Positions 23,179-32,108 of a stretch of 41,302 nt of DNA are shown in pieces. The notes beneath the pieces were generated by a model. It did not search any database and was not told the origin of the DNA. It saw nothing but the letters and a program-made list of their open reading frames with translations. The position numbers and the translations under genes are program-made. Location of the stretch: contig CAMWKB010000009.1 in assembly GCA_947174705.1 (NCBI GenBank), forward strand, positions 1 through 41,302, given 5' to 3'. Each line of letters opens with the position of its first letter. The first letter of the stretch is position 1. Origin of the DNA: an uncultured Lachnospiraceae bacterium (GTDB lineage Bacteria; Bacillota; Clostridia; Lachnospirales; Lachnospiraceae).

Positions 23179-25357
23179 AAAAATGGACAAACATAAGATT
23201 AAATATAGAAGAAGAGAACTTGACAGAGAAAAGATAGAAGAGAATAAAAATAAAATAAAAGAAAAGAAACGCAGGGAAAAGGAGATAAGGCTCAGGGAAA
23301 AAGAGCTGATGCGTGAAGAAAAAGAGACAGCGCGTAGAGAAAAAAGGCGGATACGTGAAGAGGAGAAAGCAGATAATAATTCAGGGAACATAGTAACGGA
23401 AGAAAATGAGACTAAGAATGAGTCAATAAGCAGAGTAATTGAAGAGAAAGTAACAAGCAACGAATCAAACACAGACAGGAATAAAGAAAATACCAAAATT
23501 GACCAAAACAGTCAAAAGGACAGCGTTTTAAAAAATGTAAAAATATCAGATTTATTATGCAATCCGGCAGTCAGAATTTCCGCGGCAGTAGCAGCCGTAC
23601 TTTTACTTTCTGTATCGGCTTATCTTTTACTGCGTACCCATAAAGCGAAACTTACAGCGGTAGAAACCATGAACTATGCCGGTATGGAAGAAGTTATGGA
23701 ATACTCTTATAGACAGAGTAAGAAGGCAGGGCTGGTAAAGGCGGCAGGTAAAGATACTTCTGCAGTTCCTGTGGAAGTAATGCGCTATATGCTGGAAGGT
23801 ATAGGGAACAGGCCGGAGGAGGTAGAGCTTACGGCGGAAAATACGGCTGAATTTGCTACAATCGAAAGCTGCCTGTTTAACAGCAAGACCGGGAAGGTGG
23901 ATGTTAAAGTTACTGCGCCGACGCTTGCGGCAAGTGATGACGGTTATTATTATATATTTGAGGAAAAACCCTTTGAAAGCGCGATAAACGGCGAGGAATA
24001 TATAATAGAAGAACAGAAAGATACAGAATTGACTTTTTCAGTCAATCTTAATTACAATAAAGCCAATTCCAGGCTTTTTTCAAAATTTGTTGTGGCGATG
24101 CTTAAAGACGGGGAATTTGTTGAAATCAGCAAACCGCGCTACATCACCAATCCTGAGGAGATTGCAAAGTATAAGCCGTCCTTTTCACAGACGAAGTCAA
24201 AGAAGGGGCTGTTAGTTGACCCTACCAGACTCTCGGGCTCTGAACTCGATGACCTAGGCGTTAAACATGCGGCTTACAATATCTTCTTAAGCCGGTTTTT
24301 CAGCGGCTCAGGAGTGAATTATACATATAATGGAAAAACTTATTCATTCAATCGCTCGGTGGTGGAAGAATATGACCATGTTTTTTCAACACTGACCAGA
24401 AAAGGAATAGATGTTACGGCGATCATATTAAATAATGCGTCGGGTAAGACAGAGCTTATTCATCCGCTGGCACGTTCAGGCGGAAGCGCGCCTTATGCTG
24501 CTTTTAATGCGGCGGATGAGAGCGGTGTAGAGCATATAGCGGCAATAGCTTCATTTTTGGCGGAGCGTTACAGTGGAAATTCCCATGGAAAGGTTATGAA
24601 CTGGATAATCGGAAATGAAATCAACGCCAGACATGAGTGGAATTATATAAAATATATGGAGACACCGGCTTACGTGGAGGAGTATGCCAAGGCTTTTCGC
24701 GTTTTTTACAATTCCATTAAGAGCATCAACGGCAATGCAAGGGTCTATATTTCCTTAGACCAGCAGTGGGGTAAGAGTCTGACAAGAACCAATGGATACG
24801 GCTCTAAGGAAATACTGGATGCTTTTAACATTAATATTAAAAACGGCGGAAATATTGACTGGGCTGTAGCGCAGCATCCTTACAATTACCCCCTGAACAG
24901 CGCAAAAGCATGGAGCCTGTCCGGTAAAGCTGCATCATATGTACTGGACTCGGAGACTACGCCGGTCTTGTCTATTAAAAATATACATGTACTGACGGAT
25001 TATTTGCAAAAAGAGGAGTTTTTGACAGATTCGGGAGAGGTCAGGCATGTATCGCTCAGTGAAATGGGATATACCTCTTCTGCGGGACAGGAATTGCAGG
25101 CAGCATCCTTTGTATATGCATATAAAATTGTGGAAGCAAACCAGTATATTGATTCCCTGCTTTTATCCAGACAAACGGATGCGTCCGTAGAGGTGGCGCA
25201 GGGGCTTGCTTTTGGCTTAAACAGTGCCGGAGGCGGACACAAGTCCATATATAACGCATATAAGTATATAGATACGGATAAGGCGGCGGAATATACGGAC
25301 TTCGCACTGAGACTGATAGGAATTTCAAGTTGGAGTGAAGTGATTAAGAATTATTAA
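23165..25357 (+). CDS. Membrane-anchored DUF5722-like protein with glycosidase-type (clan GH-A) features
   Basis: About 730 aa. Residues 10-75 are very rich in Lys, Arg and Glu and likely form a cytosolic coiled coil; a polar stretch and one membrane span (near 137-157) follow, and the rest should face outside. The outer part has a beta-rich region, then a TIM-barrel-like domain recalling DUF5722. Two Glu residues fit a retaining glycosidase: acid/base E485 in WIIGNEINA and nucleophile E633 in LSEMGYTSS. ATG 23165 is used, with AAAGGAAG at 23148-23155; ATG 23156 is an alternative with very short spacing. The gene overlaps rarA by 14 bp. The substrate is unknown, and the glycosidase role is inferred from motifs. 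Confidence 0.75.
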   Translation: MNQNEKMDKHKIKYRRRELDREKIEENKNKIKEKKRREKEIRLREKELMREEKETARREKRRIREEEKADNNSGNIVTEENETKNESISRVIEEKVTSNESNTDRNKENTKIDQNSQKDSVLKNVKISDLLCNPAVRISAAVAAVLLLSVSAYLLLRTHKAKLTAVETMNYAGMEEVMEYSYRQSKKAGLVKAAGKDTSAVPVEVMRYMLEGIGNRPEEVELTAENTAEFATIESCLFNSKTGKVDVKVTAPTLAASDDGYYYIFEEKPFESAINGEEYIIEEQKDTELTFSVNLNYNKANSRLFSKFVVAMLKDGEFVEISKPRYITNPEEIAKYKPSFSQTKSKKGLLVDPTRLSGSELDDLGVKHAAYNIFLSRFFSGSGVNYTYNGKTYSFNRSVVEEYDHVFSTLTRKGIDVTAIILNNASGKTELIHPLARSGGSAPYAAFNAADESGVEHIAAIASFLAERYSGNSHGKVMNWIIGNEINARHEWNYIKYMETPAYVEEYAKAFRVFYNSIKSINGNARVYISLDQQWGKSLTRTNGYGSKEILDAFNINIKNGGNIDWAVAQHPYNYPLNSAKAWSLSGKAASYVLDSETTPVLSIKNIHVLTDYLQKEEFLTDSGEVRHVSLSEMGYTSSAGQELQAASFVYAYKIVEANQYIDSLLLSRQTDASVEVAQGLAFGLNSAGGGHKSIYNAYKYIDTDKAAEYTDFALRLIGISSWSEVIKNY

Positions 25358-25371
25358 TAGGTTAAAAAATA

Positions 25372-25890
25372 TCAAAATAATTGTTCGATTAAAAGCTTAT
25401 ACACTGCCTGATTTTTCTTCTGCCAGTTATCGCAGATTGAAGCCGCGGTTTCGGCATCAGGCACCGACATAGTTATGTCAACTAAAGTGATTTTCTTTTC
25501 CATAGCAACAAGATGAACCTCGTATTCTCCCGATGTGGATTTGTAGTAATCGGAGAGAATGGAGACTTCATTGCGCATTTCCAGTTCATTTTCGCGAAAG
25601 AAATCGTCGATTTTTTTTCTGGTGACATTGCTTAAACGTTTTTCAAAGTAGGACAGGGTTTCCCTGCCCTCTTTTGTTATTGCAAGATGGGTGCGGTTGC
25701 GGACGGTTCTTGCCGTTATCATCTCCGAGTTGTCAAGCTCGGCAAAAACCTGTTGCAGCGTCAAAAAGTCAGTATATTCCTGCTCTAAAATAAAATCTGC
25801 AATCTGCGCTTTGGTAATAGGAAAAGCTGCGCGGTTAAGCATATACAGCACAATTAATTTATATTGTATTAAGGAATCTTCTTGTATCAT
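25372..25890 (-). CDS. DUF4364 family protein, winged-helix regulator-like
   Basis: A 172-aa protein matching DUF4364. The N-terminal half (QYKLIVLYMLNRAAFPITKAQ, then ITKEGRETLSYFEKRL) looks like a winged helix of the PadR/MarR type; the C-terminal half is mixed alpha/beta. It lies 15 bp downstream of the malic enzyme gene on the same strand and is probably cotranscribed. DUF4364 proteins are widespread in Clostridia and lack an assigned role; DNA binding is inferred from the fold pattern. Its stop is 14 bp from that of the convergent DUF5722-like gene. Confidence 0.8.
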   Translation of the reverse strand: MIQEDSLIQYKLIVLYMLNRAAFPITKAQIADFILEQEYTDFLTLQQVFAELDNSEMITARTVRNRTHLAITKEGRETLSYFEKRLSNVTRKKIDDFFRENELEMRNEVSILSDYYKSTSGEYEVHLVAMEKKITLVDITMSVPDAETAASICDNWQKKNQAVYKLLIEQLF

Positions 25891-25905
25891 AAGCAGTCAT
25901 GCCTT

Positions 25906-27060
25906 TCAGTCATGGATATGGGATTTAACCGCGTTGGCAACTACCTCTGCCACCTTAGGATTAAAAGCCTCGGGCATAATGTTATTTTCATTTAATTCAT
26001 CATCCGGCACAAGTCCTGCAATCGCGTTAGCAGCCGCTAACTTCATTTCTTCGGTAATCTGCCTTGCACGTCCTTCAAGGGCGCCTTTGAAAATTCCGGG
26101 AAATGCAACTACGTTATTAACCTGGTTAGGGAAGTCCGAACGCCCTGTGCCCACTATACGGACACCCGCGGCTTTGGCTATATCCGGCATGATTTCCGGT
26201 ACGGGATTAGCCATTGCAAAAAGAATGGAATCCTTGTTCATGGATGCCGCCATTTCAGGACTTACAATATTTGGTGCTGAAACTCCGACGAAAATATCCG
26301 CACCTTTCATTGCATCTGCAAGGCTGCCGCTTTCATTGTCCGGATTGGTCAATTCAGCCATTTTCTGCTGCATATAATTAAGACCTTCAACGGATTTATT
26401 TATAATACCTACCTTGTCGCACATGATTACATTGGTAAAACCGTATGTGAGAAGCAGCTTGGTAATGGCAATTCCTGCGCTGCCGGCACCGTTTACAACT
26501 ACCTTACAGTCTTCTTTTTTCTTGCCTGTAACCTTGAGTGCATTGATGATTCCGGCAAGTACGACGATTGCCGTACCATGCTGGTCATCATGGAATACCG
26601 GGATGTCAAGAATCTCTTTTAATCTTTCTTCTATTTCAAAGCAGCGCGGAGCGCTTATATCTTCCAGATTTATGCCGCCAAAGCCCGGTGCAAGATAAGT
26701 TACCGCTTTGATAATTTCTTCGGTGTCCTGGGTATCAAGGCAGATAGGTACGGCGTTAACCCCGCCGAATTCCTTAAACAGCACCGCTTTTCCTTCCATA
26801 ACCGGCATAGCGGCGTAGGGTCCTATATTTCCAAGTCCAAGCACTGCACTTCCGTCTGAAACCACCGCTACCGTATTGGCTTTCCAGGTATAGGTATAGG
26901 CAGCTTCTTTATCCTGCGCAATTACCTTACAGGGTTCCGCTACCCCGGGGGTATAGGCGAGCGCTAAGTCTTCTCTGGTTTTAACCGGAGTTTTTGATAT
27001 TGTTTCAAGTTTTCCGTTCCATTCTTTATGTAATTGTAGTGCCTTTTCATTAGTCGTCAT
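25906..27060 (-). CDS. NAD(P)-dependent malic enzyme
   Basis: A 384-aa short-form malic enzyme that converts malate to pyruvate and CO2. Motifs include LALAYTPGVAEPCK, the metal-site region NLEDISAPRCF, FHDDQHGTAIV, and a Rossmann motif VVVNGAGSAGIAI. Length fits the short bacterial class without the phosphotransacetylase domain. The start is ATG at 27058-27060, with GAGGTAA in front; a longer in-frame form to 27099 adds 13 residues with no binding site. Upstream are a good promoter (27105-27133) and tandem 16-bp repeats. Whether NAD or NADP is used cannot be decided by eye. Confidence 0.93.
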   Translation of the reverse strand: MTTNEKALQLHKEWNGKLETISKTPVKTREDLALAYTPGVAEPCKVIAQDKEAAYTYTWKANTVAVVSDGSAVLGLGNIGPYAAMPVMEGKAVLFKEFGGVNAVPICLDTQDTEEIIKAVTYLAPGFGGINLEDISAPRCFEIEERLKEILDIPVFHDDQHGTAIVVLAGIINALKVTGKKKEDCKVVVNGAGSAGIAITKLLLTYGFTNVIMCDKVGIINKSVEGLNYMQQKMAELTNPDNESGSLADAMKGADIFVGVSAPNIVSPEMAASMNKDSILFAMANPVPEIMPDIAKAAGVRIVGTGRSDFPNQVNNVVAFPGIFKGALEGRARQITEEMKLAAANAIAGLVPDDELNENNIMPEAFNPKVAEVVANAVKSHIHD

Positions 27061-27104
27061 GGGATTACCTCGTTTCTTTAAATTAATAGAAAAGTTCAAA
27101 TATA

Positions 27105-27133
27105 ATCATATATTATTTATGGATTTTCTGCAA
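27105..27133 (-). promoter_or_regulatory. Sigma-A-like promoter of the malic enzyme operon
   Basis: On the minus strand, TTGCAG (27128-27133) and TATGAT (27105-27110) are separated by 17 bp. The predicted start lies about 40 bp before the malic enzyme ATG. Confidence 0.65.
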
Positions 27134-27144
27134 TGATTAAAAAA

Positions 27145-27192
27145 GTTTATTAAATGAACTGTTTATTAAATTAACTTTTTATTGAAATTGTC
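27145..27192. repeat. Tandem 16-bp direct repeats upstream of the malic enzyme promoter
   Basis: GTTTATTAAATGAACT (27145-27160) is followed directly by GTTTATTAAATTAACT (27161-27176), 15 of 16 identical, and then a degenerate third unit TTTTATTGAAATTGTC (27177-27192). They sit just upstream of the malic enzyme -35, where an activator would bind. The opposite-strand Fic gene begins 90 bp away, so they could serve it instead. Confidence 0.55.
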
Positions 27193-27281
27193 AATACCGG
27201 CAAAATAATACTATTATTTTTGCATACCTCATTGCTTTCTTGCCGATAATAAGATACACTTATATTATTCGGAGGTGGCTT

Positions 27282-28172
27282 ATGAAATACTTATCATCTG
27301 CAGAGATTGCTAAAAAATGGAATGTATCTGAGCGGACAGTGCGTAATTATTGCGCAAATGGAAGAATACAGGGTGCTTTTATAAATGGAAAAACCTGGAA
27401 TATACCTGAAAATGCAAGACGGCCGGAACGTATTAACAGAAAAAGTAACAGGTCGAGAACTTTGCTTGAAATTTTAAATTTAGAAAAAAGCGACGGAGTA
27501 AGTGGAGGAATTTATCATAAAGTGCAGATTGAATTGACATATAATTCCAACCATATGGAAGGAAGCCGTTTGACACACGAGCAAACAAGATATATTTATG
27601 AAACCAATACAATTGGTGTAGTAAACGGCAGTGTAAATGTAGATGATATAATAGAAACGGCAAACCATTTTAAATGTATTGATATAGTGATAGAACGGGC
27701 AAACCAGATGTTAAGTGAGGCATTTATTAAAAGACTTCATATGATTTTAAAAAGTGGTACAAGTGATTCACGCAAAGACTGGTTTGCCGTGGGCGAATAT
27801 AAAAAACTTCCTAATGAAGTGGGAGGAATGGATACCACTGCGCCTGAGCAAGTGTCTAAACAACTTAATGAGCTTTTGAATGCTTATAATGCTAACCGGC
27901 ATAAAACACTTATAGAGCTTCTTGAGTTTCATTATGCTTTTGAATTGATTCATCCGTTTCAGGATGGTAACGGTCGTATTGGGCGTCTGATTTTATTCAA
28001 GGAATGTCTTAGGAACAATATTGTTCCATTTATTATTGATGAAGAAATAAAAATGTTTTACTATAGAGGCCTTAAAGAGTGGAAAAGGGAGAGGGGATAT
28101 CTGATTGATACCTGTCTTACGGCACAGGATAGATTTAAGAAGTATCTGGATTATTTTAGAATAGAATATTAG
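27282..28172 (+). CDS. Fic domain protein with N-terminal helix-turn-helix
   Basis: A 296-aa protein. Residues 1-45 form an excisionase-like helix-turn-helix (SSAEIAKKWNVSERTVRNYC). The Fic domain follows with the full active motif HPFQDGNGRIGR (224-235), predicting AMP (or other NMP) transfer to a target hydroxyl. The inhibitory motif SNHMEG (S89-G94, E93 key) lies ahead of the Fic core, so this is an auto-inhibited class II-type enzyme. ATG 27282 follows a perfect GGAGGTG (27271-27277); a longer frame from 27240 has no site. It is a single-gene unit. The target is unknown. Confidence 0.88.
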   Translation: MKYLSSAEIAKKWNVSERTVRNYCANGRIQGAFINGKTWNIPENARRPERINRKSNRSRTLLEILNLEKSDGVSGGIYHKVQIELTYNSNHMEGSRLTHEQTRYIYETNTIGVVNGSVNVDDIIETANHFKCIDIVIERANQMLSEAFIKRLHMILKSGTSDSRKDWFAVGEYKKLPNEVGGMDTTAPEQVSKQLNELLNAYNANRHKTLIELLEFHYAFELIHPFQDGNGRIGRLILFKECLRNNIVPFIIDEEIKMFYYRGLKEWKRERGYLIDTCLTAQDRFKKYLDYFRIEY

Positions 28173-28372
28173 ACAACTGAGGAGCGCAGTCAGACTGTGG
28201 TCAAAATCTATAAAAAGTTCTTCCTATTTTTCCCATCATAGTGTATAATATCATTCATAAGCAGATATTAGGCATTTCAGTTTACATATCAAGAAGTACA
28301 ATCCCTAAACCAAAGAGTGAATGAAATAGTATCGGGTTGGTGTCCGTTTAAGTGGACAAGGAGGTATATTTA

Positions 28373-29767
28373 ATGAGAGAAAAGTATGAATCATTAGCGC
28401 TTGTCGATTTAAAAGAAATCGCAAAGCTAAGAGGTATCAAAGGAGTTTCTACTATGAAAAAGGCAGATTTAGTAGAAGCAATGCTGCGTGAGGATGAGAA
28501 GGACAAGGCGCAGGGAAAGGAAATCAGCGTTAAATCTGTTGTACCTAAGAAGACAGAGCAGTCCGAAAAGCCGGAAAAATCAGGGAGAACAGAAAATACG
28601 ACGTCTGGAAATGAAGAAGAAAAATTTCCGGCGGAACTTGACAGCGGTATAATGGCTCATGGTATTTTGGAGGTTATGAGCGACGGTTTCGGCTTTATAC
28701 GGTGTGAAAACTATCTTCCGGGTGAAAATGACGTCTATGTGGCGCCGAGCCAGATTAGGAGATTTGGGCTTAAGACAGGCGATATTTTGGAGGGAAACAC
28801 CAGAGTTAAGACGCAGAGTGAGAAATTCAGTGCACTTTTATACGTAAAAACGATAAACGGTTATTCTCCGGACGTTGCTATGAAAAGGGCTAACTTTGAG
28901 GATTTAACCCCGATTTTCCCCAATGAGCGCCTTAAGCTGGAAGTGCCGGGGTCTTCTGTAGCCATGCGAATTATGGACTTGATGAGCCCTGTGGGAAAAG
29001 GGCAGAGAGGAATGATAGTATCACCGCCTAAGGCCGGAAAGACCACACTTTTAAAAGAAGTGGCAAAATCAATTACCAGAAACACGCCGGAAGCGCATCT
29101 TATAATCCTTCTGATAGACGAGCGTCCTGAAGAGGTGACGGATATTAAAGAGGCGATTGAAGGTCCTAATGTAGAAGTTATTTATTCCACTTTTGACGAG
29201 CTTCCGGAGCATCATAAGAGGGTATCCGAGATGGTAATCGAGCGTGGAAAGCGTCTGGTAGAGCATAAAAAGGATGTTGTAATACTTTTAGACAGTATTA
29301 CAAGACTTACAAGGGCTTACAACCTTACGGTTCCGCCGAGCGGCCGTACATTGTCGGGAGGTCTTGACCCTGCCGCGCTTCATATGCCTAAGCGTTTCTT
29401 CGGAGCGGCAAGAAATATGCGCGAAGGCGGCAGTCTGACTATTCTGGCAACCGCGCTTGTAGAGACCGGCAGCAAGATGGATGATGTGGTATATGAGGAA
29501 TTTAAGGGAACCGGTAACATGGAAATGGTACTTGACCGTAAACTTTCCGAAAAAAGGGTATTTCCGGCAATCGATATTCCAAAATCAGGCACCAGAAGGG
29601 AAGATTTACTTTTGAATCCTGAAGAACTTGAGGCAATTAACATAATCAGAAAAGCCTTGAATGGCTTAAAACCGGAAGAGGCTGTTGACAAGGTTCTGGA
29701 TATGTTTGCAAGAACCAGAAATAACAATGAATTTGTTAATATGGTAAAAAAGATAAAATTCATTTAA
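28373..29767 (+). CDS. rho: Transcription termination factor Rho
   Basis: A 464-aa Rho. An N-terminal Rho_N fold (LVDLKEIAKLRGIKG, to about 40) is followed by a short polar insert (about 42-88, rich in Glu and Lys), the RNA-binding cold-shock-like domain (DGFGFIRCENYLPGENDVYV, 104-123), and the ATPase core with Walker A PPKAGKTT (218-225) and LLIDERPEEVTD (D249/E250). ATG 28373 follows AAGGAGG (28358-28364). The site is next to a small hairpin, TGTCC/GGACA (28341-28358), which could modulate translation. A lone TATAAT is at 28244-28249, leaving a ~120-nt leader. Confidence 0.96.
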   Translation: MREKYESLALVDLKEIAKLRGIKGVSTMKKADLVEAMLREDEKDKAQGKEISVKSVVPKKTEQSEKPEKSGRTENTTSGNEEEKFPAELDSGIMAHGILEVMSDGFGFIRCENYLPGENDVYVAPSQIRRFGLKTGDILEGNTRVKTQSEKFSALLYVKTINGYSPDVAMKRANFEDLTPIFPNERLKLEVPGSSVAMRIMDLMSPVGKGQRGMIVSPPKAGKTTLLKEVAKSITRNTPEAHLIILLIDERPEEVTDIKEAIEGPNVEVIYSTFDELPEHHKRVSEMVIERGKRLVEHKKDVVILLDSITRLTRAYNLTVPPSGRTLSGGLDPAALHMPKRFFGAARNMREGGSLTILATALVETGSKMDDVVYEEFKGTGNMEMVLDRKLSEKRVFPAIDIPKSGTRREDLLLNPEELEAINIIRKALNGLKPEEAVDKVLDMFARTRNNNEFVNMVKKIKFI

Positions 29768-29774
29768 AAAGTGC

Positions 29775-29803
29775 TTGCATACGAAAAATACCTATGCTAC
29801 AAT
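29775..29803 (+). promoter_or_regulatory. Extended -10 promoter of rpmE
   Basis: TTGCAT (29775-29780), 17 bp, then TACAAT (29798-29803) preceded by TGC, an extended -10. The leader holds a small hairpin, CTGTT/AACAG, near 29812-29828. The promoter starts 7 bp after the rho stop, so rpmE can be expressed apart from rho. Confidence 0.75.
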
Positions 29804-29894
29804 ATATAAGCTGTTGGTTAATAACAGCAGTAGGCGTAAAAGAATTCCAGGGACGTTATACGTTCGTAAAATATAGGAAAGGGAGTACGATAAA

Positions 29895-30101
29895 ATGAGA
29901 GAAGGAATTCATCCTGAGTATTATCAGGCAACTGTAACATGTAACTGTGGTAACACATTTGTGACAGGTTCTACCAAACCTGAGATTCACGTGGAAGTTT
30001 GTTCCAAATGCCATTCGTTCTACACAGGCCAGCAGAAAGCAGCACAGGCCAGAGGACGTATTGATAAGTTTAATAAGAAATACGGTGTGGGAAACAAATA
30101 G
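29895..30101 (+). CDS. rpmE: 50S ribosomal protein L31 (zinc form)
   Basis: A 68-aa bacterial L31 with [20 protein letters not shown] at the start and a C-terminal [11 protein letters not shown]. The four cysteines C16, C18, C36 and C39 make it the zinc-binding (C+) type rather than the zinc-independent form induced under zinc shortage. AAAGGGAG precedes ATG. It has its own promoter and a terminator just after it. The order rho-rpmE is common in Firmicutes. Confidence 0.97.
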   Translation: MREGIHPEYYQATVTCNCGNTFVTGSTKPEIHVEVCSKCHSFYTGQQKAAQARGRIDKFNKKYGVGNK

Positions 30102-30111
30102 TTTGGTTAAA

Positions 30112-30142
30112 AAGGTTGGGATGAATGTCTCAACCTTATTTT
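30112..30142 (+). terminator. Rho-independent terminator after rpmE
   Basis: AAGGTTGGGA (30112-30121) pairs with TCTCAACCTT (30128-30137) with one G-T pair, followed by ATTTTAT. The T-run is interrupted. Confidence 0.7.
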
Positions 30143-30189
30143 ATATGCGCAGGGGTTGATTAGTTGTAATTTAAACGGAGGCAGATAAA

Positions 30190-31152
30190 TTGAGAAATAG
30201 ACGTGACCATTACTCCGGAATTGGCGGGCAGGCTGTTTTAGAAGGCATTATGATGAAAAATAAGGAACAGTATGCGGTGGCTGTCCGTAAGCCGAATGGA
30301 GAGATTGAAGTAGAGGTCGATACCTATCATGGAATCATACATGGCAGCAGACTTCTTAATATACCGTTTATCAGAGGAATTTTTAACTTTATTGATTCAC
30401 TTATGTTAGGAATGAAGAGTCTTAACTTTTCCGCCAGCTTTTATGAGGATGAAGACGCAAAAGAAACTGTGGCGGATAAGGCTTTTAATAAGATATTTAA
30501 GGATAAGGCGGAGAATGTTTTTATGGGTATAGTGACGGTAATTTCCGTTATTCTTGCCATTGCAATTTTTATGGTTCTGCCTTATTATCTGACTTCATTG
30601 TTTAAAGATTACGTTAGGAACGCTTCCTTGATGGCCATAATTGAGGGGGTTATACGTATTCTTATTTTTGTATTGTATATACTCGCAATTTCGTTAATGA
30701 AAGATATAAAAAGGGTTTATATGTACCATGGCGCGGAGCATAAATGTATAAACTGTATTGAAAAAGGCCGTCCGCTTACGGTGCGTAATGTTATGAGAAG
30801 CTCTAAACAGCATAAACGCTGCGGTACCAGCTTTTTATTGTTTGTAATGTTAGTCAGCGTGGTTTTGTTTTTCTTTATCAGGGTGGATAATCCCGTTTAT
30901 AAGGTTGCGCTTAGAATTGCCCTGATTCCGGTTATTGCGGGAATTTCTTATGAGATTATCAGATTGGCGGGAAGAAGCAATAATATTATAATCAGAATTA
31001 TTTCCGCTCCGGGAATGTGGCTCCAGAGACTGACGACCAAAGAGCCGGATGAAGATATGGTTAAAGTTGCTATTGCGGCGGTTGAGGCTGTGTTTGACTG
31101 GAGAGGGTATTTGTATGATACCTTTGGGTATACAGTGGATGATGAGGAATAG
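30190..31152 (+). CDS. DUF1385 membrane protein (YqhQ family)
   Basis: A 320-aa protein of the DUF1385/YqhQ family. It has the N-terminal signature GIGGQAVLEGIMM, the central YHGAEHKCINCIE with neighbouring CGTSFLLFV (His, Glu and Cys possible metal ligands), and four membrane spans in about 105-240. TTG 30190 is the start, 8 nt after CGGAGG (30176-30181). Its position between rpmE and prmC-prfA is conserved in many Firmicutes, which suggests coupling to translation genes, but the function is not known. It precedes prmC by 5 bp. Confidence 0.9.
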   Translation: MRNRRDHYSGIGGQAVLEGIMMKNKEQYAVAVRKPNGEIEVEVDTYHGIIHGSRLLNIPFIRGIFNFIDSLMLGMKSLNFSASFYEDEDAKETVADKAFNKIFKDKAENVFMGIVTVISVILAIAIFMVLPYYLTSLFKDYVRNASLMAIIEGVIRILIFVLYILAISLMKDIKRVYMYHGAEHKCINCIEKGRPLTVRNVMRSSKQHKRCGTSFLLFVMLVSVVLFFFIRVDNPVYKVALRIALIPVIAGISYEIIRLAGRSNNIIIRIISAPGMWLQRLTTKEPDEDMVKVAIAAVEAVFDWRGYLYDTFGYTVDDEE

Positions 31153-31157
31153 AGATT

Positions 31158-32087
31158 GTGACGTTGAAGTATAGAGAAGTATATGAGTGGGGAACGGAGC
31201 GGCTGAGAGAGGCGGGCATTTCCGAGATGGAGTTGGACGCCAGACTTTTACTTGAATATGTATGCCGGACTGACAGGAATACGCTGCTTGTGCATGGGGA
31301 TAGAGAAGTATCATCGGAAGAATATGATAGTTATGTAAACCATATTTCCAAAAGAGAAAAGCATGTGCCTTTGCAGTATATTACAGGTATTCAGGAGTTT
31401 ATGGGACTGGAATTTGAAGTCAATGAAAATGTGCTGATACCGAGGCAGGATACGGAGATACTGGTGGAAGAAGTGATGCGGTATCTGCATGACGGGATGA
31501 GGATTCTGGATATGTGTACCGGTTCGGGATGTATTCTGCTTAGCCTCTTGTATTATTCTAACGATTGTATGGGATTGGGAATGGATGTTTCACAGGGGGC
31601 GCTGGATGTGGCAGCGCGTAATTTAGATAAATTAAAGGCTATTAAAGGTGAAATAGATGCGGAGTTCATGCGGGGGGATTTATTCGAAGGTCTTGAGGAT
31701 AGTCACTATGCGAATAAAGCTTCTGAAGGTGCCGACATTGAACGAGATGGTTTAAATGAAGTGGAAGCCCGGTTTGATATTATTGTTTCAAACCCCCCTT
31801 ATATAAAAAGCAGTGTAATTGAAACTCTTATGCCCGAAGTGAAGGAGCATGAACCAATATCGGCCTTAGACGGCAGGGAAGACGGGCTGTATTTTTACCG
31901 CAGGATAATAGAGCAGGCCGGGGCTTATCTTTCCGGCGGAGGAAGACTTTTCTTTGAAATTGGTTTTGACCAGGGAGAGGCGGTCAAAAGCATGATGGAG
32001 GCCGCGGGCTATAAGCAGGTGGAGATTGTGAAAGATTATGCAGGGCTTGACCGGGTTGTACACGGGATTTTTAGTGGAAGATTATAA
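31158..32087 (+). CDS. prmC: Peptide chain release factor N5-glutamine methyltransferase
   Basis: A 309-aa SAM-dependent methyltransferase. It has PLQYITGIQEFMG, PRQDTE (95-100), the SAM motif DMCTGSGC (118-125) and the catalytic NPPY (212-215). It methylates the Gln of the GGQ motif in RF1/RF2; the RF1 gene is next, 21 bp away. A polar insert between MRGDLFEG and FDIIVSNPPY (about 178-206) is longer than I recall for the family. GTG 31158 follows GAGG (31144-31147) at about 10 nt. Confidence 0.94.
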   Translation: MTLKYREVYEWGTERLREAGISEMELDARLLLEYVCRTDRNTLLVHGDREVSSEEYDSYVNHISKREKHVPLQYITGIQEFMGLEFEVNENVLIPRQDTEILVEEVMRYLHDGMRILDMCTGSGCILLSLLYYSNDCMGLGMDVSQGALDVAARNLDKLKAIKGEIDAEFMRGDLFEGLEDSHYANKASEGADIERDGLNEVEARFDIIVSNPPYIKSSVIETLMPEVKEHEPISALDGREDGLYFYRRIIEQAGAYLSGGGRLFFEIGFDQGEAVKSMMEAAGYKQVEIVKDYAGLDRVVHGIFSGRL

Positions 32088-32108
32088 TAGAAAGGCAAGG
32101 TTGTTCTA

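Noticed and set aside
29380-29763. A 127-aa ORF antisense to rho
   Set aside because: It lies wholly inside rho with no start site or family features; a coding shadow.
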